Source: Monomorium pharaonis
Lineage: Eukaryota; Arthropoda; Insecta; Hymenoptera; Formicidae
NCBI RefSeq assembly: GCF_013373865.1
Contig: NC_050472.1
Span: 6,505,276-6,569,275 of the forward strand
Direction of reading: 5' to 3'
DNA: 64,000 bases
The notes below the pieces were generated by a model. That model saw only the letters and a program-made list of their open reading frames with translations. It made no database searches and was not told where the DNA came from. Below, in pieces: positions 22,871 to 36,400 of the stretch (positions are counted from its first letter, which is position 1; every line of letters starts with the position of its first letter). A program made the position numbers and the translations under genes.

Positions 22871-25763
22871 AATCGTTAAAATAAAAAAAAAACCACTTAA
22901 ATTAGTTAATATTAATAGTAATATTAATAGTAATTATGTACTAAAAAAGTAAAATAACAAAAATAGCATAAACGTAATAAAATAAACAAAAGTTAGCAAA
23001 TTTATTACAATATTTTGTAATTTTATTGATCAAAGTATTCACATCTGTTGGCTGCCCTGATAACTCTGACTATCGGTTCATCTAACCGAATTGCAATTCA
23101 TCGAAAATACCTTTGCCAAGATAATTGTCATGGAATATACATTAAATGGGAATTATGATCTTTAATCACAAAGGATTTACTACACAATATCTTGCTCATT
23201 GTTCTTCTCGTTATGTCAATTCTTTATATTCTGTGTAGATTAAACTCAATCTAATTTTTTTTCCATTCATATAATTTATAGAAAACAATCACACATGAAT
23301 CGCCTTAACATGTTAGGAAGAATTACTTAAAAGATTTTACCGTAAATTTCATAAATTCTTTATGCAAATAATTATATGTATATTATAGAAAAAACTAGAT
23401 AAAAGAAGAAAAAGCTAAAACTAAAAAGTAAAGAAAAAAATATTTGCATTAAAACTGTACGGAACAAAAAACTTATAAATATTTGTGATGTTTTTTTATC
23501 TTCTGTATATTCGGCTCATTCACAATTTATTACCTGCGTCCCAGGTCTTTTTCGTGAAGCTCCTTGACGAGGGATCGGTTTACCTTACCAAGCATGTACA
23601 GGCGCATACCTCACAGTTATCATTTTGTCGGGGAACGAAGCTTGAAGGCGGAGGGTTGTTGTCATGGTTACAGAGCACACACTAGTGGGTACTGCTGATA
23701 AGAGGATCAGGTGAGATATCGTTCTAATAAGGCAACAATCCAACGAGCATTATTGTCCCAGATGCAATAGCGTAATCAAGACTTATAATAGATAAAGATA
23801 TTGTTTTTAAACTAATAGTTACATTTTAAAGTTATTTTTAGTTAACATCTTCTAGATTTAAATGTAACGTAAAATTTATTTTGTGTTATTTAATAAAGTC
23901 TCATAAATCCAAAAGAACATTTTCTTAGAGATGAAGATAAACATTCACCAAGATTATACACGTTTATAGTAGCTGTATTTAATTGAAAATAAAAATTTTA
24001 TTTTAGAAAATTAAACATTAAACGATTTTATAACTTAAGTAATAATTAGCTATTCTAAAACTTTTATGAATCATTATATCGACTACGCCATTGCAAACAA
24101 GAGAGGACATGTGTGGCTACGAAGATTAGTCGAGACATTGCATTATCACCAAAAATACACAAGGATGAACTTTCGGCCGTTCACTGACTCCTTGCCACTC
24201 ATCAAAACCGGATGTTTTTGTAAATATTATAGAGAAGTTCTTGTTAAACGCATTTGTAACTTAAATTTCAATAATTCGACAAATATATTATTTTTTTAAA
24301 TAACATAAAAATGTAATTCTAATAAAAAAAAATATAGATAGCATATTTTATGTTACGCAATTATATGTAGGTAATAATGCATTGAATTAATTTTCTGCAA
24401 TTCATTATAAAACGTATTTTTTGTTATTAATAATTACATTATAATTTCTAATTATCTAATTTCACTAATAAAAATCAACAAAGTTTATACACATAAATCA
24501 TTTTCAAAACAAACTTACCTTAAAAACCTTAGATTTAAGCTATATAATTGTATCATAATTATAAATCATTAGAACGAAGCTTTTTAGCGCTTCGTTTAAA
24601 ATATTCTATTTTATTTAGAAATAAACTAAACTATCTGATATACACAATACACTATTCCAATATACAGTACTTTAAAATATATTATACAAAATATGTTGAC
24701 GCAAACTACTAATAAAATTGCGTTACGGAAGGAAAGAAAATATATGTTATAACTGTCGCATATATTTATTCGCATAGCCGTCAGATATGTTTCTAGAATA
24801 TTCATCGTAGTTGCTATATGTTCCTTATTTTATTGTATTATGTTACACTATCATTAGCTTTATTTCTTTCTTTAGCTTTATTTATTCCTTAGCTTTATTC
24901 TACCGCTATCGCGCGATATGTCTTCCCAGACAGCATGCATGTCTAAAAGATGTCAAAAAAATATTTTAAAGTCTTTTAGGCCATATATGCTATTTGGGTT
25001 ATGTTACATCGAGGACATCAACCAGATAAAAAAAAATATCCTTCAGATTACTGAAAGATGGCTTGCACTTTTTCGAAAAGTTTCGAAAAGTAATCTTTTA
25101 GTGATAAAAGATATTTTACATATGCAAAGTTTTGAAATATTTATGGAGATGTCTTGAAGATATCTTTTTAAAATCTAAAAAATTTATATGACAAATATCA
25201 TAAAAATATCTTTTAAGCTGTCTTCAACTTGGGTCTTTTTAAATATTTTCCTGAAGTATCTTCTGAATATATCTTTAATAAGACATCCTTTAAATATTCA
25301 TATGATCTGAATATTCTCTGGATATATATCCGTTCGATTAGAATATCCTTGTGTTTTATGTATAATTTCATAGAATATAAAGATACTTATACGTAATCTT
25401 ACATAAGAAAATTCCCATATACATACATATATGTACAATTACAACAATATCATTCGTAATTTGGTATCATCTTAGATGTCGATACAAGATTTGTCGATAA
25501 AATCTTCTTTGGTAAAAAAAAAAAAGAAAAAAAATTGAATAAAAATAACAAAATAAACGAAGAAAATTATTTTATTTTTTTAGAAGAAAACATATTTTCC
25601 TCTGGAAATTTTTATTTTGCATATCACAATGCGCGCAGGAAAGTAAGATCAGCGAGACCGTCTGTTTCGCTGTTTAAAAAGCGGGAATTAAACTCCCAGG
25701 CAATTCCCAGGTCTTTTGGTTGACAGGCACTTGCTTTGTCACTAATTGTCAGTTATTTTTTTA

Positions 25764-25769
25764 TTTATT
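25764..25769 (-). terminator. srp: serpent polyadenylation signal (candidate)
   Basis: AATAAA on the minus strand about 48 bases after the stop codon, within an AATAAATAAAA context. It is the first hexamer after the stop and would give a very short 3'UTR; other AT-rich hexamers lie further downstream. Confidence 0.45.
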
Positions 25770-25816
25770 GCCTTCTCAGGCAAACAATTCGGCATCTTTG
25801 CGGAACTGCAAGATGT

Positions 25817-26045
25817 TTAGGATGATATCGACACAACCGTAGATCTCTCGAGGTGACCATTATCCAGCATAATTTTAGATCCGGCTGGACTGGTTGACGG
25901 ACTGCCTAGAGTGACGATATGTGGCGAAGTGAGTTGGTGATGATCAGGTGAGTGACCAGCCGAGACCATTCCAGGTGAGCGCGTGCAAGGCGGCGACGGG
26001 CATTCAATCTTCGGCGAATGGGTCTCCAGCAGTTGGTGATGGTGT

Positions 26046-26083
<38 letters not shown>

Positions 26084-26238
26084 TTGCGAATTCACCAGAT
26101 CGAAATACATGGACTGAGCAGCAGGAACAGTGTACACTCCTCGAATCCTGCTCGAAGGCTGAGGACTACCGTAAAGGTTGTCTGGATACGGCATTTGCGC
26201 CACGCCAGTGTGAGCCATTCTCAGATCGCCATAGGTGT
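25817..26238 (-). CDS. srp: serpent last coding exon
   Basis: The acceptor TTTTAAGTAG (26239-26248) follows a T-rich tract; the stop TAA is at 25817-25819. It encodes TYGDLRMAHTGVAQMPYPDN, a run of about 14 Gln plus His, KIECPSPPCTRSPGM, and ends ERSTVVSISS. It joins the C-finger exon through a split Asp codon (G|AC) across a 235-bp intron that holds a small TTTTACCATT inverted repeat (about 26289-26346). Confidence 0.92.
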
Positions 26239-29200
26239 CTACTTAAAAGCAAAGCAATTTTTTTTAAATTAATTAAAATTTTGAATCTTTTACCATTATT
26301 TTATTATATGTATATATATGTGTATATAAAAGAACAATGGTAAAATAGACAGATTTTATTATAGCAAAAAAAGAGTTTTCAAGAAAGAAAAAAGTCCGAT
26401 TCGTAGAAAATAAAAAGCATTGAATTTTCTGTAACGATAATTAACAGTTAATTAATAGTGATGTTATATTTACCTGGTTCTAACTTAACGTTATTGTTGT
26501 TGTTGTTGTTATTGTTCAGCGACTGCGTGACAGTGCCCGTAAGAGGCGTATCGCTGCTTTTCATTCCACCCTTGGGCTTCCGCTTGCGCGTTTGAATGCT
26601 GTCTTTTTTCATGGTCGACGGCCTGTTGACGCCGTGCAGCTTGTAATAAAGACCGCAGGCATTGCACACCGGTTCGCCGTGCGTGTTGCGACGCCACAGG
26701 GACGTCATCGTGGTCTCACAGTTGCTACAAGCGAGACCCATGCGTCTCGTGGCAGACTGGAGAGACATAAAATCGTTAATTATCTTTGGCAAAAGAGATC
26801 TGAAAATGATTTCGCCAGGATGAAAGCAGTAATGGATGGATTGAATTGTTCTTAAGGTGTACCATTATATTCCAGGATTATAAATGTGAAATGTAAGAAT
26901 TAATTTGACATTATGAACGGTATATTGAAAAACTACATAAAATATGAGAGAAATTTATGCTGTGAATTTTTCGAAAGAAATTATATACAACGCGACAGTA
27001 TTGTCGGAAAGTAACGTTGATTGAATATTTGAGCATTTAAGAAGAAAACTCGCGGTATCGTATGGTCAATCACCGTTTCCCCCATCGGACCATTAAAGAG
27101 AGACATTCGATACGAACTATGAGAAAGGATCAGATTACCGTTAATTAAAAAGTTTTTCGGTGCAAGGTACCGCAGAGACCGCGGAGCAGAAAAGTGAGCC
27201 ACCCTCGGTCACGAAGATCACGCGAGCCTGGAAAAACTCAACAGAACAAAAAAGAATCATTCCGTGAATCGGAAATTTGCAAGCGGCACGCTGAGATTGC
27301 GTACGAGAGACGTTGACTTTACGACACAGGCTGCACGTGATTTCGGGAAGGAGAGTGCTCGTACCATGGGTATAGTGGCACCCCGGGCGCTACGACACGA
27401 GTGTTTTCTACTAGAAATGCTCCATCGACGACGAAAACAGTCAAGGACGACTGCCCTCGTCTCGATAATTAACAGACATTTAGTGTAATGATGTGTGAAC
27501 GATGAGAGCGTGATGTTAATGCGATTAGGTAAATTACGGGACAGGAAAAGACAGGGAGGAAGAAATTGTCATCGATCCTTGACCACAAGCAGTTTTCCCA
27601 TAGCATTGAATTTAATATTTTAATACATTTAATTTAATCGTAATTATATTAATTTATGATATCACACTTATTATTAACTTTTGATCAAACTCTTTATTCA
27701 TCTACAATAATAGTAAATTAATTTCTCTGACCAATAAATGTTTCAAACATACCAATGAAGTAAATTGCTTATACTGGTCTGCATCGGATCTTGGTGATGA
27801 ACATAATTTTTCTATTAATTTAATACTCTCAGCTCATACAAACTGCGCGCCGACAATTTCTTTATTTATCTATCTACAATATATTTCTGTTTACACAGCA
27901 CCTGATTAAATAATTATTGATTATTAGAAAAAAAAATGTCAATATATATTATAAACTTTACTGCTACTCAGCCGTAGAGACGAATCAACGATGATGATAA
28001 TGAGCTGAAGAAACACAATAACTGTGATGAATTCTGCGATGAGACACAAGGAAACCATCATCTTCGATGATAGAGATGGATAGGAAAAGGAAAGAGGGAT
28101 ATCAGACACAGATTTATTATTACAATACCGTTAGAGAGAAGAAAAAGGAAAGACAGATAGAAAGCTTAAGAGAGAGAGAAAGAGAGAGAATGCTGACTTG
28201 GGAGGATGACACCTACCAAACGACGGCTCGATTTCTCCTCCACGAGGCCACGACGGGGGCCACTATACCCAAAGAAGTCTTTGCAGAAACTGCCCTGGTC
28301 CGCCACTGAAACAGACACGAGGCCATACGTTAGGGGTAATTTTTTTTTTCTCTTTCTTCGCGCATGTATTAAATACGGATCGAGCATCTCGGGGTGAGAG
28401 GTTCGAGCTTTCGATATCGTGAGGTGCGAGGGAGAATTTATTTAATCTCTTTTTTCTTTTTTTTTTTTTACGGTCGGGATGCGACTGCTCGAGCGTCCCT
28501 TGTTGGAACTTACAAAAGGGCAGAACATCACGGGCGAATTTCCACATAGGCTCCTGGACGGTAAAACGAGAACGAGCGAGAAAAGATCCTTCTCTGTTTT
28601 TCTCTCTCTTTCTGTCTCTTTCTCTCTTTATATCCCCATTTCTCGAATGCAGCCGCGGTTGCGGCTGTAGTCCGATTCGTGGAACCAACGGCTTGCGAAA
28701 CGACGTTTGCATCACTCGCGCGAGCTTATCCGCGTCTCTTAACGCTCTTTCTTTTTTTTTTTTTAAAAAGGAAAAAAGTTGCTCTAATTTATTTTTTTAC
28801 AAATTCTTTTTCACAGAGATAATACAAAGATTAAGCAACGAGGCCGTAAAATGAAAGAAACGTCCGTGACACGACGGAGCGTCCACGCGGGGCGTTCCGA
28901 TTCTTTTTTTCTCCTTCCGAATGTTGCAAGCAAGCTTCGCCCGCAAACCGTTCCGTTCCCCGGAGTCGTCTTCCTTACCAGGCGACGTGGCTGTTTAACT
29001 AATGGACGATTCATTCCGTTCATCTTATGGTAGAGACCGCATGCGTTGCAGAGGTAATGCCCGGTACCATCTCTACGCCATAAGGGTGTGGAAATCGCGC
29101 CGCAGTTCACGCACTCGCGGCCCTCGGTAAAGTACTCCGCGTCGATGTTGTGCACTGTGTGTTTCATTCATACTAGGTTTCTCAGAAGGATCAGACAGGT

Positions 29201-32200
29201 GCGTCGCGACAAATATGCATACACGTGCGCGACAGCGCTTATCTCTATTGTTTCTCTCTTCTTTTAATTGTATGCATCAGAATTAAGCCGTTACAATTTA
29301 ATCACTTGGATTGACTGATAATTGACTGTCAATATGCTGCTTGCGATTTTAGAGGCATGGTGTATTGTCAGCTGTTAATAATTATAAATTCGCCCGGAGA
29401 GATAAAATAATCGGCGTAAGTGCGCGTAATGCAATATCTGCGACTTTTTTTTACTTCTATAGTTATATAATATTTGATAACAATTATAATGTATCACGTT
29501 AACGGGCAATTAGAGTGCAATTATATAATTGTAAATGTTACACCATGCCTTGCGTCATTCTATATATCTTAATTACAATAGTTATTAAGCTCATATATGT
29601 AATAACATTAATAATAAATAAAGTTTAATTAAATGTAAGATTAGTGTGACAAGAATTGATCATCGGAAAAAAATACTTGTCTTTACAAATAAAAAAAAAA
29701 TGTGTAAAAAAATTTATTATAACCTTTCTGTATCTGTATCCTTTCTTTTTTTTTTTTGAAAAATTTCGCATTTACTTTCCGATCATTTACTACTTTCATT
29801 GTATGTAAAAAAACAAGTATTTTTTTCCTAGAAAACGCAGGCACGCAGACACGAATAAATTACTGAATAAATTTGTAAATACAATGACTGCTTTCCCCTT
29901 TTTTTTTCTTTCCTCCTCACTTCTACGAATCTTTTTCTTTCTATATCGGAAAAAATAAAAATGCATAATATCCATGCGTACTTCCGGAATAAAATGATGC
30001 GCGAAACAAAGCATTTACGCGGTTAGGTAAAAAGCAGCAGTGTCTTTTCCGCACATTTACTACACACGTACCTCTGACGGGAGCAACCGTATCTGCAGTG
30101 GCCTCTTTTTACGTGACCACTTGGAAACAATTGTTTCGTTAGTTCGCGGCATTCCCCCACTTCCATTACGTGACTATGAATATGCATAGTTTCTTAGAGT
30201 GAGCGCAACCATAGAACGCAAACTATTTCAGAACATACGAAATGTTCATTAGGAAAAATTTATCTGGTTTGCTTTTCTCCGGCAAATAAAAAAACGCAAG
30301 AATTTAATGATAAAAATAGTAACAATTATTATTATTAATAAAATATAGAAGAAATTGTAGAATGAAGTAATTTTAATCAATTTTGTGTAATTTTTAGCCA
30401 TAAAGACATTTTAATGAACAAATGACTCTGTTCTTAATGACGGTTTGGCATTTAAAGCTGGAACCATTAAGGTTTTAATGTATTCTTCGAGTCACCCGTT
30501 GCATAAAATACTACAAAAAAACAAATTTCTTGCGCCATTTAAAACAAATATTATTTTTTACGTAAGCGCTATACGCGTGCAGGAAACACTATATAAATCT
30601 TAAAATGTTAATAACTAGTCATAATTGTGCGAGTTGCAATAAAGTAGTAAGAGTGAATATTAAAAATACGGGAAATATACAATGGAACGAGGAGCGCTGA
30701 CGAAAAGAAAAAGGAAGGATGCAGGAAGTGTAAAAGAGCGACGGATGGCATTATCAGAGTTTCCGGCGTTTGCTGATAATAACGCTAGCCAGCCTAGTGG
30801 CCACGTGCGTATGTACTACATTAAAACGCGCCTCGCTTGAATCTATCGTACTAAAATTGTATCCTAATAGCAAAATTATTAATTGGAATTGTTTCAAGCG
30901 AGAAAGTTATCGCCATTTGATCCGAGATCGAGGCACAATTTTCCTGAAGCGATGCGTGAAATCGTTTGGCCACATCGTCGCAGCTAACTGCACCCGTTAA
31001 AGTGCGAACTCACGAAAATCCTAGTCGCGCCTATTTCTCCTACAATAAGGGACCGAGCGCACACCCCGTCACTTGACGACGGAGAAAAATAAGAGAATTC
31101 GTCTCGGGTTACTCGGTGAAAAAAAAAAAGAAGAAAAGCAAAGCGGAGAAGGAGAGAACGAAGAGAGGTCGGCGTACGCGAGCAGCACATCCGGCAGAAA
31201 TGCGACTGGGAAGCAATCGGATATTGTATGTAGGTAAGCAAGAAGCTGCTGATGCCGTCCGAGTCCTACGAACTCGCGTGGAGCACATCGCACATGTACG
31301 TGCGCGGGTCGAGTTGCGGTTTTCGCGCCTTCATGACGCCACCTTGACCCACAAATGGGCTGTTAGTAATCGTCGGATTAGCGTTTGCGAGGAAATTGCG
31401 AGAGCAAACAATTCGGCGATGATACTATTTTTTTGTGCAACGACATTTTCGAGGTATAATATTCCCCTAGAAAAATGTAATACTGGACAGTGTTGAACTG
31501 GCCAATAATTATGACTTTTTTTTAAGTATTAAAAGTACTAACAACAGTGCTTTTAATACTTAAAATAAGTATTATTAATTATTATCCAGTGAGAAATAGT
31601 ACATCGAATAGACATCGATTCGACATAGAAATCATCATTTCGATGTCGATTCGACGTCGAACTGATGTCGAATTCATTATCGTTTCTCGCTGGGTAGCCA
31701 ATTTAATACTGTTCAGTATTACATTTTTATAAGGGATTTTATACGTATATTACAACTGTGTTATATAAATATCATTCGAAATGTATATAATTAAGTTGAG
31801 AATTCGATCGCCACTTCTCATCGATCCCATGGCATCATAGCCCCATGGCGTCTTTCTAGTTCGTCGAGTCGAAATCAAGATCGGGATATCCTATTGCCCG
31901 TGAATCGTTTTTATGGGTGTCCGTAACGCGGCACGCAGCTTTCGAAGTAGAAGCAGCGTCCGTAACTAGATCTGAAAGGACACAGAGGAGGGGGAGGGGA
32001 AGGAGGAAAGAGAGCCAGGGAATTAAAATGCGGGCATTGGATTACCGACACGAGGACGAGGAGGTCAGAGGACACGGGAATCTTCTCGAGATAGGAGGGG
32101 CGAAATCAGACTGGGAAGCAATCGGATATTATGTAAGCAAGAAGTGGCTGACGTAGCTGGGTATCCTGTACGGGGAGGGGGGGGGAGGAGAGGGGAAGGG

Positions 32201-32804
32201 GGAATCCTCGCTCGCTACGCTAGAGGTACGCTAAGGGTTCACGTTGCACTTTCGCACCCAAATGACGCCGTTCGCATACCGACCTTCGTGACACTCTATC
32301 TACGAGCGCGTTCCATCGCGCGAGAAAGAAAACTGCAAAATGCGACGGTGCGATTAAAAGAGAAGGAACAAAAAAAAATAATAGAAAGGAATAATGGAAA
32401 GTGCTAAATGTCGTGGAAAAAAAAATGCACAAGAGCAATGCATATTTTTTGCGCCGCAGATTAAATAATAAATCAGATTGCACATTATTTCTTCTATTCT
32501 AGCGCGCTTAATCTCACAGTTAGACGATTATACCACGGCGCGATAATAACTACGTTATCGTCGCATTAACATTCTTGTTAACCTGTGCTTTTGTTTCCTT
32601 TGACCGCTCTAATCTGCCCTCTGGGGCTTTGCGACATTTATTATTTCATATGGAAAGCTCGGCCGCGCCGATTACTCGCGCGGCTCGTACGTACTTGCGT
32701 GCACTTTCGCGCCAGATGTGTGCAGGCACTGCGGCCCATTGCCGTTGCCATTTACGACTTCGATCTTTCTGTCCCTCTCTCATTTTTTTATTTTATTATA
32801 TTAT

Positions 32805-32853
<49 letters not shown>

Positions 32854-33407
32854 TAAAGGTTCATCTTCTGTCATTAATTCTTATTTTTTCAAAATGTTAT
32901 GTTCATTGATGAATCAATGCTTATGAATCAATAAAATTTCATCGGTCGAGAAATGTTCTTAAAAAATTTCATCGGATTTTTAAAGCTTAAGTAGAAACTA
33001 GCGGAAAGTGATGCAAGATATAGAATGCTAAAACTACTTTTCTTTGTTATTAATTGTTAATTGAACTATGATCGACTTTAAATTGGGTTAAACATAGCCA
33101 TAAATGTAAATATGAACGAGAAAAGACGAGACGTACGCGTGTATATTCTGATCCAAGAAGAAGGTTTTGGATCACAACCGGATTAATTTAGGGACGGCCA
33201 CGTGCACGGTCCTTCAGGATGATGCACGGCTCTCGCGTGATGCTCTCGCATCGACATACACGACGTATACCGAAAGTACACCGAGAGAAATAGTTCTTCT
33301 GTAAGTGTAGGAGGGGATAGATGTCTGGCACGGTTAAACTTAAATCACACCCAGCATGGTGAACTCGCGGATGAAACACTCGAGGTCGCGGTATGTTAAA
33401 AGGAGCG

Positions 33408-33466
<59 letters not shown>

Positions 33467-36400
33467 TTCTCTTTCTCGTTGCTGGTCTGCTAGAATGAAG
33501 CCTGGATGCTGCGGCATGTGTAACCACAGGCTTTAGTCCCTGAAGAACCACTTAAACTCTCTAAGCTATCCCTCTCCGGTCGATACGTCCCTCAGAAATA
33601 TGTATCTTTTCATTCTTACTTTTTCTCCCTCGGCAAACGTCTTAATTATTTTAATTTTGGTATTCAGCATTAGATAATTTTTTTGTTATAACATACACAA
33701 AAGAAATATTCGACGTTAGTATTCAAAATACACAAATTAATAATCATTGTTCTATAAGCAAGAATATAAAATCTTTTGTAGAGATTGATAATTTTTAATT
33801 TCAACAAGATATTATATTTTTACATCAATATTATAATAGCAGTCCTTATATAATATCATAATATATCATAATATTATAATATCACCTAAAAAGACAATGA
33901 TTGTTTTTTGATAATAATAATAATTTTAATCCTTGACTTAAAGATATTGTTATTTCTTATCCAAAATTTTTTTCTTCTCAACTTATAAAAATTATTCCTA
34001 AATAAAGATGCATATAGAATTTATCAGATAATCAAATTGCGTTTATTTAACATCATCAAATTCTTTAAAGATTTTATGTTCTTGCTGAAACATGTGATTA
34101 TTAAAACAGTGATTATTAAATAGACTATATTACTTTCAATTTAATACTATTTTTTTTTTAGCTAGATAGCTAAAATATAGCACGATATAACAGGTAAAAT
34201 AAAAGTACTTAATTTGAATACGAGGAAAAAAAAGTAGAAGTAAGGAAAGCGTTTCATGTGACATATTAAAAACTTCAAAATAACTGTTAATTTTTTCTAC
34301 CAAGTTCGAAATTTTTGCAAAATGCTTGTTCCTTTGAAATCTTCAGTAAAAGGAAAACTCCAAAATTATTGAAAAAAAAAACTCAAAGAATTAATAAAAA
34401 TAACTTGTAATGAGAAAAAATATTTTAACGGAGATAATTTAAGATTCAACAAGATATTTTCAACTTTCACTCAGCTTTCTCAGTATGACGAACTTTTATG
34501 TCAAGCGGATAAAGAAGTCCGGTCGACCTCCGTGAACCTTGAGGAGAGGCGCATTTATCTTGGCGTCATTATTAATATCTAAAATAAGTGACCGAGTCGT
34601 GTTTAACGTTCAATGTACTCGAGCGTTATCAGCCGAACAAGTCTCTTAATTATTGCCGAAAACGGATAGAGGAAAAAGAGCGAGTCGGTGACACAGGCGG
34701 GGAGGTGAAGTGCATCATCAGTAATGAGCGAGTTGCGCGCGATATCCGACCTCGGTGAACTTCTGCTTGCATAAGAACCAAAGTTAATTGCGGACGACAC
34801 CGGGGAGGTATTTAAAAAAAAGTTTTATGTCTTAATCGAACTTATCGAGCTTATCCTCTACGTGGCATGCCCCGCGAACGTGACATGCAACTGTCATAAG
34901 TCACAATCGACTCAACGAACATTATGATCTTAATTTAATCCGACGCATCAGATTAAAAAAAAAAGAACTGTCTCAGCGGTCGTATCACGATTTACCGGAT
35001 ATCTTGTAATCGCATTTTCAAAAACAGCTATGTATTCAATAAACTTTTTGAATTCGCTCAAGTTCAGCTTGCACCATAATGTCACATTGCACATTGGTGG
35101 AAATAAAGAAATGCAATAACATTCACTGAAAGAACGCAGCGCGACTTAATTGTTTCGGAGAAGAAGAACTCGTATGAATGCTGCTCCTATTTCCAAGTCA
35201 AACGAGATCCGTGATGAATGGTATTCAATTATATAGACCTGAATCGGACACCTGAGAGTACGGCGGAATTGTCGTAAAGTGACGCGCGTCTGTAAGATAC
35301 AACCCTATCGTTACCTCTGTATCGCGGCGCGTAGACACTAGGCCTAGATTAGGCCTACGCGCTCGTGCGACCTAGGTCATGGTCGTATCAATGCCTGCCT
35401 CCTTCGATAGCCGCCAGCGGCGCGTGACGTTGCGGAAAAACAGGTGTCGCGGACCGGCCGGCAAGGCACAGAGATACAGAATTAAGACGACTCCTTCACG
35501 GCTACCGCGAGACCCGAAATTGTAGACGATAAAGAAAGAACTCGACAGAGCGGCGACGGGGGATGCGTCTTCGCGAAGGAATGCATAACGGTGATTTCTG
35601 AATCACCGACTTCGAGGAAACAACAGGTATATTCTCAAAAAAGGAAAAAAAAGAAAAAAAAAGGGACCGCGTAAAATGGGAACTGAAGTTTTGAGCCGAA
35701 AGATCAAAATATAAAACATTTTTGTGCGCTTTATGAAAGTAAGGCAATAAAAATTAGTATGAGCAAATTGCAAAATTATAACAGAGCCAAGGTAATATTA
35801 TTTATTGTAAAATAATATAAACAATTTCCTCGTAATAAAAATGCGTTAGATCCGGTTGCGATATACAACTTGAAATTAGCAAAATCGTAAAGGGTATTAC
35901 AAACTAAAATGCGTATGACCGATTGTGCGGGCTGGAAAAAGAGTTCATTGGTATTTATTAGTTAATCTGCTCCCGACAGGCCAACAAAACACAACAAAAC
36001 CGCGAATCCGTATCGCGGATTCTCGTTTACAAAGTCGACATGTCAGTGGTCAGCAGCCGGTGACCCGTACGAACGATAAGTTTTCAGTCTCTCTTTCGAT
36101 AACGAAATGGAAATTCGTGAGATACGCGCCATCTAGCCTATCGATCGTCAAATATTTTAAGACACTCTTAAATAATTAATGCGCAGGCTAAAAAAGTCGC
36201 GCGGAGAAATATCGTACCCTCGGGGAAGCGGTGTCAAGTAAGGGGATATACACGCTGAAACACGATACGCGCGTTTCGAGTGGTATGCCCTCGGAACAGC
36301 CCTAATTTTAGTGTCCCGAACGAATCAGTCACAACTATGCGATTATCCGTGACCACCCGTGGCCACCGAGCCGATCTCTCGCCTCCGGGTGTTCGAATTT

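Larger units (their letters stand above)
3689..25816. other. Intergenic region and probable 5' intron/promoter of the GATAe-like gene
   Basis: About 22 kb without a convincing coding exon. Long AT-rich stretches alternate with CpG-rich islands near 5080-5460, 6650-7340, 10500-10860, 12480-13230, 17200-18660 and 19250-19970, which are candidate promoters or enhancers. The region also carries MITE-like elements, a Helitron and microsatellites, listed separately. The 5'UTR exon(s) of the GATAe-like gene should lie here, because the 3688 exon starts at a splice acceptor. The longest open frames here have no recognisable homology and lie over low-complexity sequence. Confidence 0.75.

Noticed and set aside
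28263..28715. Minus-strand open frame of 150 codons
   Set aside because: It overlaps the alternative serpent exon in another frame and is Lys/Arg-rich from pyrimidine-tract complements; the splice-bounded 89-bp exon explains the region better.
28979..29154. Simple skipping of the N-finger exon to make a C-only serpent
   Set aside because: Exon D leaves phase 1 and the C-finger exon starts at phase 0, so plain skipping shifts the frame. The 89-bp exon is required.
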